Assembly: GCA_039028975.1 (NCBI GenBank)
Contig: JBCCHB010000016.1
Span: 62,001 to 126,000 of the forward strand
Length of the DNA: 64,000 bases
Direction of reading: 5' to 3'
DNA from: JAHBNG01 sp039028975
GTDB taxonomy: Bacteria > Chloroflexota > Anaerolineae > Caldilineales > Caldilineaceae
The position numbers and the translations under genes were made by a program. The notes beneath the pieces are model-generated. The model worked only from the letters and a program-made list of their open reading frames with translations, did not search any database and had not been told where the DNA came from. Below, piece after piece: positions 34,594-42,544 of the stretch (its first letter is position 1; each line of letters starts with the position of its first letter).

Positions 34594-35871
34594 ATGATTT
34601 CAAACAAATCAACCCAAGATTATCTACTAGACACCTACCAAGAGATCCGCAGCTTTACGGAAGAATTGTGCCAACCTTTGGAAAATGAAGATTATGTCAT
34701 CCAATCTATGGAGGACGTTAGCCCAACCAAATGGCATATTGGCCATACAAGCTGGTTCTTCGAGACCTTTGTCCTGGCAGAGGAATACCCAGAATATCAG
34801 CCTCTTCATCCCCAATATAACTATATCTTTAACTCATATTATGTTTCGGCAGGGCAGCGACACTGTCGTCCCAAGCGAGGGCTGCTCTCTCGCCCAACAG
34901 TACAAGAAGTTTATGACTACCGAGCTCATGTGGACCAACATATGTTGGCCCTTATTGAAGGACTGGACGAAGAGCGGCAAAACAGGTGGCTTCCCGTTTT
35001 AGAGATCGGCTTCAACCACGAGCAACAGCATCAAGAACTTATGCTCACCGATATTAAGCATAACTTGTCCATCAATCCCCTCCGCCCCGCTTATCACAAG
35101 AAGGCATATCCCCAAATCAGCGCCCAAAAGGGTTCAGCAGCAGAGTGGATTGGCTTTGAAGAAGGCGTTTATCCCGTTGGACATGACGGCCAAGGGTTTG
35201 CCTTTGACAATGAGTATCCCCAGCATCGAACCTTTGTCGAGTCATTTGCCCTCTCATCTCGACTCGTTACCAACGGTGAGTATTTAGCCTTCATGGAAGA
35301 CGAAGGATATGATCGTCACGACCTGTGGCTGTCAGAGGGCTTTGGCTGGGTTCAGCGTCAGGAGTGGAAAGCTCCTCTCTACTGGGAGCAGAGAGATGGT
35401 GAATGGTGGGTGCAAACTCTGTACGGCTTACAGAGAGTCAATGAGCAGGAACCGGTCTGTCACGTTAGCTATTACGAGGCCGATGCCTATGCTCGCTGGG
35501 CTGGTGTCCGCCTACCTACAGAGTTTGAATGGGAGATCGCATCCGCAGAACTACCGCTTACAGGCAACTTTGCCGATAGCCGCCGCTATCACCCCGAGGC
35601 GCTCAACGGTCACACCCAGCAAGGTATACTAAACCAAATGTATGGTGATGTTTGGGAGTGGACCAGCAGCCACTACTCACCATACCCAGGATACAGTTCC
35701 GCAGAAGGCGCTCTTGGCGAGTATAACGGCAAGTTCATGGCCAACCAATTTGTGCTGCGTGGCGGCTCCTGCGCTACAACTCAATCCCACATTCGCCCTA
35801 CTTATCGAAATTTCTTCCCTGCAGACGCTAGCTGGCAGTTTACTGGCATACGCACGGCTAAGAACCAATAA
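34594..35871 (+). CDS. egtB: Ergothioneine biosynthesis protein EgtB (sulfoxide synthase)
   Basis: 425 residues. N-terminal DinB-like domain with the iron-binding histidines in WHIGHTSWFFETF and NHEQQHQELMLTD (H-x3-H), then a formylglycine-generating-enzyme-like domain, ending YGDVWEWTSSHYSPYPGY and LRGGSC. EgtB joins hercynine to a cysteine or gamma-glutamylcysteine through an oxygen-dependent C-S bond. It is followed 60 bp later by egtD. No EgtC or EgtE gene is in the window, so the pathway may rely on genes elsewhere. Confidence 0.9.
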   Translation: MISNKSTQDYLLDTYQEIRSFTEELCQPLENEDYVIQSMEDVSPTKWHIGHTSWFFETFVLAEEYPEYQPLHPQYNYIFNSYYVSAGQRHCRPKRGLLSRPTVQEVYDYRAHVDQHMLALIEGLDEERQNRWLPVLEIGFNHEQQHQELMLTDIKHNLSINPLRPAYHKKAYPQISAQKGSAAEWIGFEEGVYPVGHDGQGFAFDNEYPQHRTFVESFALSSRLVTNGEYLAFMEDEGYDRHDLWLSEGFGWVQRQEWKAPLYWEQRDGEWWVQTLYGLQRVNEQEPVCHVSYYEADAYARWAGVRLPTEFEWEIASAELPLTGNFADSRRYHPEALNGHTQQGILNQMYGDVWEWTSSHYSPYPGYSSAEGALGEYNGKFMANQFVLRGGSCATTQSHIRPTYRNFFPADASWQFTGIRTAKNQ

Positions 35872-35931
35872 ACAGATCGAGCCGGAAGTCAGTGTAGGAA
35901 TCCATAAAAACAAATTTAGGAACCAATTTTT

Positions 35932-37005
35932 ATGATACTTCAAGAAGAACTGAACGCGTCTGCCGCTGACAAAAAAGCAAGCACCCATAGAAAAATCACC
36001 AGCGTTGGGGCAGATGACAACCAAAAAGAGGGCGATGTCAAATCCTCGAATCAAGCCTTGGTCGATTTGAGACCTGGTGACGTGACCTTACAAGCCGAAA
36101 TTCTACGGGGTTTGCAGAGACCCATCAAGATCTTGCCAACAAAATTACTCTATGACCGCCGTGGCTCTGAGCTATTTGACGAAATCACTATGCTGCCTGA
36201 ATATTATCCAACCCGCACTGAAACAGCCATCTTGAAAAGTAACGTTGATGAGATCGCTATGCTGCTGGGAGAGCGGACCATGTTGGTTGAGTACGGTAGC
36301 GGTAGCAGCACAAAAACTCGCATTCTGCTAGACCATCTGATAGATCCGGCGGCCTACGTTCCTATCGATATCTCGGCCGAACACCTCTCCCAGGCCGCTG
36401 ACCAACTTCGTACCGACTATTCTACTCTAGAAATCTTGCCGGTTACAGCAGATTATAGAGAAGCCATCGAATTACCCAAGAGCCAAGTCCTGCCAAACCG
36501 CCGGGTTGTATTCTTTCCTGGTTCTACCATTGGCAACTTTCAACCTGATGAAGCGTTAGCCTTCTTACGGCGTATTGCTCAGATCTGCGGGTATAATGGG
36601 GGGCTGTTGGTTGGCGTAGATTTGAAAAAAGATCCGGCCGTGCTTCATCAGGCATACAACGATCAGCGTGGCGTAACGGCCGAGTTTAATTTAAATATTT
36701 TGGCTCACCTCAATCGAGAGTTTTCTACTGAATTCCGCCTCGATCAGTTCCGCCACTATGCCTATTATAATGCGCAACAAGGGCGTATCGAAATGCATCT
36801 GGTCAATTTAGCCGATCAGATCATCCAGTGGCAGGATCAACGTATCAACATACGTCAAGGTGAGAGTATCTGGACTGAATCATCGTACAAGTACACGCTT
36901 GAGGAATTCCATGAATTGACTGCCCAGGCCGGCTTTGCTCCTGTTAAAACCTGGACTGACGACGAGCAACTCTTTAGCGTGCATTTTCTAGAAGTAGGCA
37001 ATTAG
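35932..37005 (+). CDS. egtD: L-histidine N-alpha-methyltransferase EgtD
   Basis: 357 residues. SAM-dependent trimethylation of histidine to hercynine, first step of ergothioneine synthesis. The family signature is visible: LYDRRGSELFDEITMLPEYY, PTRTE, the SAM pocket LVEYGSGSSTKTRILL, FFPGSTIGNF, and GVDLKKDP. An extra 45-residue N-terminal extension rich in Lys and Ala is probably flexible. Same strand as egtB, 60 bp downstream. Confidence 0.92.
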   Translation: MILQEELNASAADKKASTHRKITSVGADDNQKEGDVKSSNQALVDLRPGDVTLQAEILRGLQRPIKILPTKLLYDRRGSELFDEITMLPEYYPTRTETAILKSNVDEIAMLLGERTMLVEYGSGSSTKTRILLDHLIDPAAYVPIDISAEHLSQAADQLRTDYSTLEILPVTADYREAIELPKSQVLPNRRVVFFPGSTIGNFQPDEALAFLRRIAQICGYNGGLLVGVDLKKDPAVLHQAYNDQRGVTAEFNLNILAHLNREFSTEFRLDQFRHYAYYNAQQGRIEMHLVNLADQIIQWQDQRINIRQGESIWTESSYKYTLEEFHELTAQAGFAPVKTWTDDEQLFSVHFLEVGN

Positions 37006-37009
37006 GTAA

Positions 37010-37063
37010 GCAGGTGAGCAAGTAGGCAAGAAGCAAGAACAGATTGCAACTCTGCTCACCTGC
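37010..37063. other. Inverted repeat after egtD
   Basis: GCAGGTGAGCA (37010-37020) and its exact complement (37053-37063) flank 32 bases. It may form a hairpin that ends the egtBD transcript, but there is no T-run. Confidence 0.35.
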
Positions 37064-37155
37064 AAACCTTATCACCCCCGAATGCACCCCCGATTGTTGT
37101 TATCGGGTAGAATGTGGGGCTGCAGACCTGCCAACATTTAAAAGGAAACCCAACA

Positions 37156-37890
37156 ATGGCAAAGCAAGTATGGCAATTTGAATCAACGGATCGCTGGGTG
37201 CGCGCCATTCGTCATGGTGAGACTATCGCCGACAGCAAGCGTGCAATGTTACTGATCGAAAGTCGTGGTGAGCAAGACTATTACTTTCCTACAGACGATG
37301 TCAAGATGGAGGTATTCGAACCATCCGAACAGACTGAAATATCAGGCTATCGTGGCACCAAGAAGTTTTGGAACTTGCGCCTCAACGGAGATTTGATCGA
37401 GAAGGCCGCATGGACCTACGAGCCAAAAGAGAACCGACCCGACCTCACCGGCTATATCGCGCTCGACTGGAAAGCAGCGGAGCACTGGTATGAAGAAGAG
37501 GAAGAAGTCTTCAATCACCCGCGCAATCCTTATCATCGAGTTGATTTTGTACCTAGTTCACGCCATGTTCAGGTGATTGTGGATGGCATCAAGGTCGCTG
37601 ATACCACCCATCCACTGATGGTCTTCGAGACAACGCTACCAACCCGATACTATATTCCAGACGCTGACGTGGATAAGCGGTATCTAGTAGCGGTTGATAC
37701 CGAAACTCACTGCCCATACAAGGGGGATTCGAGCTACTACAACGTAGTAGTGAATGGCGAGACGTACGAAAATACTGCCTGGTATTACCCCCAACCGATT
37801 CCAGAAGCCCCACGTCTTAAGGGGACCATCGCCTTTTGGCCAGAAAAAGATAAGCGGATTCAGCTTATTGTGGACGGAGAGCCAGTATAA
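37156..37890 (+). CDS. Tandem DUF427 domain protein
   Basis: 244 residues from the ATG at 37156, which has AAAGGAAA upstream. Two DUF427 domains: one at about 1-110 (VRAIRHGETIADS, YFPTDDV, WTYEPKEN) and one at about 125-240 (VQVIVDGIKVADT, CPYKGDSSYYNVVVNGET, TAWYYPQP). Role unknown. Its stop overlaps the next start (TAATG), so the genes are translationally coupled. Confidence 0.85.
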   Translation: MAKQVWQFESTDRWVRAIRHGETIADSKRAMLLIESRGEQDYYFPTDDVKMEVFEPSEQTEISGYRGTKKFWNLRLNGDLIEKAAWTYEPKENRPDLTGYIALDWKAAEHWYEEEEEVFNHPRNPYHRVDFVPSSRHVQVIVDGIKVADTTHPLMVFETTLPTRYYIPDADVDKRYLVAVDTETHCPYKGDSSYYNVVVNGETYENTAWYYPQPIPEAPRLKGTIAFWPEKDKRIQLIVDGEPV

Positions 37891-38708
37891 TGGCAATAGC
37901 GAAAGGTCTGGCCTTTCTTTTGTTGCTATGTCTATCGGGATGTGCAATGATTCAGCCAGTCGCTCTCTCTGAGCAGCCCGCACAAACAGAGGTGGAACAA
38001 ACCACAATGTCAGACCGAGTAGACCCACAGACGCAAGATTTCGATGGTCGTGTGCCACGACTCGAAGAGGCCGACGAACTAGCTTGGTCGTATGAGACCA
38101 TCGATCTAAATGGCACCACAATCGAATATGCCACGCTGCTGCCGCCCAATTTTGACCCAGCTGGCGAGTATCCGCTGCTGCTTGCATTGCCTCCCGGTGG
38201 ACAGGATAAAAACATGGTCAACGCAGGAATCGACACTTTTTGGCAGCGAGGTGCCCTCTACGGCTTTGTCATCGTGAGTCCGGTGAAACCAAGTGGTACC
38301 AGCTACATGAGGGATGGTTCTCTGATTTTACCCGAGTTTGTGGCATTTCTGCACGAAACCTATACCATTGCTGGGGGCAAACCCCATCTTGGCGGGGTCA
38401 GCAATGGAGGCATCAGCACCTTCAAGGCTGGTTTAGAACATCCCGAACTTTATCGGTCACTAACCGTTCTCCCCGGTTATGCTGCGGCCGATTCGAATCT
38501 GTCAACGTTGAGCGAACTTAAGGTCACCCTGTATGTGGGCGAGCATGATGGGCGCTGGGTCACGAGCAGCCAGCGCACCTATGACGCGTTGGTCGCAGCA
38601 AACCATAATGACCCGCTTTTGGAGATCTTTCCAAACGAAGGACATGTGATCCAATCGCTAACGGGGAATGGCGTGGGGCAGATCTTTGAGCGATTGCTTC
38701 AAGAATAG
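37890..38708 (+). CDS. Lipoprotein alpha/beta hydrolase (esterase-like)
   Basis: 272 residues with a signal peptide and lipobox LLCLSGC near residue 18, so it is anchored outside the membrane. Then an esterase fold: the oxyanion segment LLLALPPGG, the nucleophile elbow GGVSNGG (catalytic Ser in G-x-S-x-G), and a His in NEGHVIQ. It resembles LpqC-type esterases. The start overlaps the DUF427 stop (TAATG). Confidence 0.75.
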   Translation: MAIAKGLAFLLLLCLSGCAMIQPVALSEQPAQTEVEQTTMSDRVDPQTQDFDGRVPRLEEADELAWSYETIDLNGTTIEYATLLPPNFDPAGEYPLLLALPPGGQDKNMVNAGIDTFWQRGALYGFVIVSPVKPSGTSYMRDGSLILPEFVAFLHETYTIAGGKPHLGGVSNGGISTFKAGLEHPELYRSLTVLPGYAAADSNLSTLSELKVTLYVGEHDGRWVTSSQRTYDALVAANHNDPLLEIFPNEGHVIQSLTGNGVGQIFERLLQE

Positions 38709-38720
38709 TTAGTACATCGT

Positions 38721-38972
38721 ATGCAGAAATTTACAACAATATACAATCGTGCCGCAAAGAGAAAAGGTGGCGTGGATGCACTTGACGCATTACTCAATGA
38801 GCATTCATATTCTACTGATTTGACCCAGATTCCTGACGATCGATATCTAGCAGAGATGACCAAACGTGTATTCAGCGCTGGTTTTGTTTGGAATAAGTAT
38901 TATGATGAAATCACAACAAAAGACAATCCTATCTTATCCCCAACTGCTCCATTATCGACGGACTGTCTCTGA
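38721..38972 (+). pseudogene. N-terminal fragment of DNA-3-methyladenine glycosylase I-like protein
   Basis: The first 60 residues (FTTIYNRAAKRKGGVDALDAL, IPDDRYLAEMTKRVFSAGFVWNK) resemble the start of Tag-type 3-methyladenine DNA glycosylases, which then continue for over 120 more residues. Here homology ends at about residue 58 and the frame closes at 38970. It overlaps the next gene, so it is a truncated remnant. Confidence 0.6.
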
Positions 38973-39543
38973 TATGTATGCAGGAGTGCGAAACTCCGAA
39001 TTGACCCCAGCACAGACGTGGGTGCAGTGGAAACAGAATCGAGATCAACTCTTTGGACATCACCCCCAAACCGCACTCGATTCAGACCAGTTAGCCCAAT
39101 TTCGCGGGCTGAACTACTATCCATATGATCCAAAGTGGCGTTTTGAGGCCCACCTTGATACAGATGTCGATCCAGAGGTGATTCCCATCGATACGGATGT
39201 AGATGGGACAATTCGTGCTCAACGCGTTGGGTACGTATCTTTGGCGCTAGCCAAGCAAAAAATTTCGCTTTCGATCTTTTGGCTGCTTGGTTATGGTGGT
39301 GGAGTCTTTCTCCCCTTCCGGGATGCCACAAATGGGGAGACGACTTACGGCGGCGGTCGTTACCTTCTTGATACCATCAAACATGCTGATTTGGGTCAAT
39401 CGCCCGATGGTAAGCTCGTCCTCGATTTCAACTATGCCTATAATCCGTCTTGCGCCTATAATCACCGCTGGTCGTGTCCACTAGCCCCGCCTGAGAATTG
39501 GTTGTCCATGGCAGTTCCCGTTGGTGAGAAAAAGTTGCAGTAA
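38902..39543 (+). CDS. DUF1684 family protein
   Basis: About 213 residues from the ATG at 38902 (LLHYRRTVSDMYAGVR). The signature near the C-terminus, FLPFRDATNGETTYGGGRYL then DFNYAYNPSCAYN and WSCPLAPPENWLSM, is diagnostic of DUF1684. The NPSCAY and CPLAPPEN cysteine-containing motifs suggest a bound cofactor or metal, but function is unknown. The start lies within the Tag-like remnant. Confidence 0.8.
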   Translation: MMKSQQKTILSYPQLLHYRRTVSDMYAGVRNSELTPAQTWVQWKQNRDQLFGHHPQTALDSDQLAQFRGLNYYPYDPKWRFEAHLDTDVDPEVIPIDTDVDGTIRAQRVGYVSLALAKQKISLSIFWLLGYGGGVFLPFRDATNGETTYGGGRYLLDTIKHADLGQSPDGKLVLDFNYAYNPSCAYNHRWSCPLAPPENWLSMAVPVGEKKLQ

Positions 39544-39557
39544 CCATTTCTGATAAT

Positions 39558-39641
39558 TTAGGAACGAGAACTAAATAATTTGGTCATTTGACGGGGTGAA
39601 ACCCGATTGAAACGCGCAAGTTACCTAAGACCCATTCCTTA
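39558..39641 (-). repeat. 84-bp dispersed repeat, copy C (inverted)
   Basis: Reverse complement aligns over all 84 bases with copies at 1454 and 29208. It lies between the stops of the convergent DUF1684 and lipoprotein genes, where a terminator is expected. Confidence 0.75.
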
Positions 39642-39673
39642 ACTGCAGCCAGCCGCTACCCATCGTCTGCCCC

Positions 39674-40825
39674 TTAGAATAGATTGACGTTCCCTTGAGC
39701 CTGGACTCGGAAGGTATCGTATTCCAGGTGTGGGTCGTCGATGGATATGCTATAGGGCATGGTATCACCGGGTGGGAGAGCCTGGGCACCATAGAATTGG
39801 TCAGATACTCCAACGACATGCCCATCTTCGTCATAAAATGTAATTGTCACAATGATTGAGGTGAGGCCCACGCCCTGAGTATTGCGCAATTCACCAGTTA
39901 CGTTAAGTTTGTCATCATCTAATTCTGCGCGAATGACCCCAATAGGCATAAACTCAATAATACTGATCTCCTCCCAAATGAGCAGTAGCTCGTAGCTCTC
40001 AATCTGTCCACCTGGATCAGAGACCGCCAAACGGAAAGGATTGCTCTCCTCTATATCGGTTTTGGGAAATAGGGTCAGCTCTTCCTGAGCACCGACGACA
40101 TTCCCCTGATCATCCAGGAATGTTCCAATGATTTTGGCCCCATAAACCGGGAAGTTTTCTCCATTGATGATCTCACCCACGACCACAAATTCACCTGAGC
40201 CACTTTGACCGGCATGACTGCGAATATAAACTGCTTCGCGGATCGGATCCTCTGGTGGGGATGGAGGCAGCGTTGCCGTTTTGCCCGGTGTCGGCTCTAC
40301 GCGCCGGGTAGGTGTGGCGGACCTAGTCGATGAACGGGTAGGCGTGGCGCGTTCTGTTGCAATGGGTGTTGTTCGCGGACGGGGCGTGGCTGTGGGCGTT
40401 CTTGTATTTGTTGCTTTCGTAGTGGCTGGAGTCGCTGCTGAGGTGCGGGTTCTTGTGGCCCTAACCGTTGCAGTTCGAGTGGTTGCTGGCTGGTTTGTCG
40501 CTCTCGTCCCGCGGAGAATTGGCGTTCCTGAGAGAGGTGTACTCCCAATGGCTGGAACGGTGCCTGAGGGCGAGACAGTTCCGCTAATTGAGGTCGTTCC
40601 CGTCAGGCTAGATGTGCTGGTAATCGCCAGTGAAGCATCTGCCTGTGGAAGCGCTGCAACCTGAACAGGTGTCACTGTTGGCGCGGCCGTGGAGGCCTGA
40701 GAATTTGTATACGCCGTGATCACTTCCCAGATGGTCGGTTTGCGGTCTGGATGACGCGGAAATGAAGCGCAACCAATAAGTAGACAAGAAATAAGACAAA
40801 CAGCTACGATGGCTCTCAGATTCAT
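39674..40825 (-). CDS. Thr/Pro-rich lipoprotein with FxLYD-like domain
   Basis: 383 residues from the ATG at 40825, with an AAAGGGG site. Signal peptide with lipobox LLIGC near residue 18. Residues about 40-180 are a long Thr/Ala/Ser/Pro/Arg linker, repeated TPT and TRT-like units. Residues about 190-380 form two Ig-like beta sandwiches: one around VVGEIINGENFPVYGAKIIG and one around NVTGELRNTQGVGLTSIIVT, similar to FxLYD-domain proteins of Chloroflexota. It is a surface protein of unknown role. The gene is 11 bp downstream of the histidine kinase. Confidence 0.75.
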   Translation of the reverse strand: MNLRAIVAVCLISCLLIGCASFPRHPDRKPTIWEVITAYTNSQASTAAPTVTPVQVAALPQADASLAITSTSSLTGTTSISGTVSPSGTVPAIGSTPLSGTPILRGTRATNQPATTRTATVRATRTRTSAATPATTKATNTRTPTATPRPRTTPIATERATPTRSSTRSATPTRRVEPTPGKTATLPPSPPEDPIREAVYIRSHAGQSGSGEFVVVGEIINGENFPVYGAKIIGTFLDDQGNVVGAQEELTLFPKTDIEESNPFRLAVSDPGGQIESYELLLIWEEISIIEFMPIGVIRAELDDDKLNVTGELRNTQGVGLTSIIVTITFYDEDGHVVGVSDQFYGAQALPPGDTMPYSISIDDPHLEYDTFRVQAQGNVNLF

Positions 40826-40854
40826 AAAAGCGTCCCCTTTCAAGTGATGACTGG

Positions 40855-42516
40855 CTAAGTATGACTCTCTTCCTGGTTCGTCTTCTGCTGAGGTAAGGAA
40901 AAGACGAATCGGCTTCCCTGGCCAGGAGCACTTTCAACCCTCACATCCCCTCCCAACTTTTTGGCAATACGCTTGACAATGACCAGACCCAATCCATGCC
41001 CTTGCCCCTGTCTGCGCTTGATCTTTGGGTAGGGAGTGAAGAGCTTTGCCTGCTCCTCTGATGTCAAACCTTCACCCTGATCTTGAATCCAGTAGTGAAC
41101 CATTCCCTTTTCATCCACTTCACTACCCAGCTTCAATTGAGGTGGCACCCCTCCATACTTCAGTCCATTGGTTAGATAATTGTGCCATATACTTTCTACC
41201 CACGGGCTGTAGCCAAGGGCATTATGCCACTCGCTCGGCACCTTGATCCTAGCATCTTTTTCACGGATGTCAACCTCAAGTTGCAGGAGTACCTTTGAAA
41301 GAATGGCCGGCATGTCAAGTCCATTGATGGGGATATCCTCCATGGAGCGCACACGCGCCAACAAAAGGAGGCTTTCAATGATCCGACTCATCCGTCTGCT
41401 CTGGAGCAAGATTATGTCTAGATGACTCTCGACCTCTCGTAGGGACATCTCAGGAAAGCGCTCCCGAAGATCGTCTGCAAAACTAAGAAAATGAGTAATG
41501 GGGTTTTTCAGGTCGTGGGCAACGGTTCCCGAATAGGCATCTAGGTCAGCATTCTGGCGCTCGAGCTCTTGATTCTGTTCTCTAAGTTCTTCGAACAATG
41601 TCGCATTTTCAATCGCTACGGCAGCAGACCCAGCAAGTGTTTCCACAAGCATCTGATCCTCTTCGATATTATTCAGATCTGCTGGGTTGACCACTTGCAG
41701 AACACCCAGCAACTTATCGTGGCTACGCAAGGGAACAGTCGTCATAGAAGTCGTGGTAAAGTGAAGAGCATTGTCGGTCTTGGGAGAGAAACGGCTGTCC
41801 TGGCTGACATCAGTCACAACCTGGCTCTTGCCGTGGGTGGCTACCCAGCCTGCGATTCCTTCCGTCACGGGTATGCTTAACGTTTCTGGAGGGACAAGGT
41901 TACCCCTTGAATAGACGGCGGCACAGCTCAGATATTTTTTAGCCCCTTTCTCCAAAAGCCAAACCGTGCTCCCTTCGGCATTGATGATTTGAGCAATTGT
42001 GGTCACCAATTGGTTGCACACTTCTGTCAAGTCAAAGGTTGAGGTAAGAAGTTGGCTAATGCGATTGAGGAGCATCAGGTTTCGGTTGAGACGCTGGGTT
42101 TTTATCCTTTCCTCTTCTAGTTCTCTAAGCAACCGCTCTTGTTCCATGGCTTGGTGAATGGCTGCTGGAAGCTGATTGATATAATGGCGTCCTTCATCTT
42201 GGATGATATAGTGGCGAACGCCACTTGCATAGGCTTGACGCGTCTCTTCTGGATCGCTTGCCGATGCGACAACGATCACTGGTATGGAAATGCCTTGCCC
42301 TTGCAGCAAATTGAGCATCTCCAGGCATGTGTATCCCGGCATCTTTTGATTGAGAATAATTAGATCATACTCACCCTCTTGGAGCCAAGCAAGGGCCAAT
42401 TCAAAGCCACCAACAGCCTGAACTGCATACCCTAACTGCCCCAAATGTTGTTGCCAAAATTGGGATTCATCTTCATCGTTTTCAATGTATATCACAGAGC
42501 CGTTGAGGGTTATCAC
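40855..42516 (-). CDS. Histidine kinase with pseudo-receiver and GAF domains
   Basis: 553 residues. Order: receiver-like domain (8-125), GAF domain (about 170-310), HisKA with phosphoacceptor His in TVAHDLKNP, and HATPase with N-box (LTNGLKYGG) and GHGLGLVIVKRIAKKLGG. The receiver has Asn56 (DLIILNQKMPG) where phosphorylatable Asp should be and Gln106 in place of the conserved Lys, so it is probably not phosphorylated and acts as a binding module. No response-regulator gene is adjacent. It may sense a GAF ligand (small molecule or cyclic nucleotide) and signal to a distant partner. Confidence 0.85.
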   Translation of the reverse strand: MITLNGSVIYIENDEDESQFWQQHLGQLGYAVQAVGGFELALAWLQEGEYDLIILNQKMPGYTCLEMLNLLQGQGISIPVIVVASASDPEETRQAYASGVRHYIIQDEGRHYINQLPAAIHQAMEQERLLRELEEERIKTQRLNRNLMLLNRISQLLTSTFDLTEVCNQLVTTIAQIINAEGSTVWLLEKGAKKYLSCAAVYSRGNLVPPETLSIPVTEGIAGWVATHGKSQVVTDVSQDSRFSPKTDNALHFTTTSMTTVPLRSHDKLLGVLQVVNPADLNNIEEDQMLVETLAGSAAVAIENATLFEELREQNQELERQNADLDAYSGTVAHDLKNPITHFLSFADDLRERFPEMSLREVESHLDIILLQSRRMSRIIESLLLLARVRSMEDIPINGLDMPAILSKVLLQLEVDIREKDARIKVPSEWHNALGYSPWVESIWHNYLTNGLKYGGVPPQLKLGSEVDEKGMVHYWIQDQGEGLTSEEQAKLFTPYPKIKRRQGQGHGLGLVIVKRIAKKLGGDVRVESAPGQGSRFVFSLPQQKTNQEESHT

Positions 42517-42544
42517 AAATGGAATTGGCCTACTTATATACTAC

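Noticed and set aside
40281..40664. 127-codon plus-strand frame
   Set aside because: Mirror of the Thr/Pro-rich linker of the lipoprotein gene; biased composition only.
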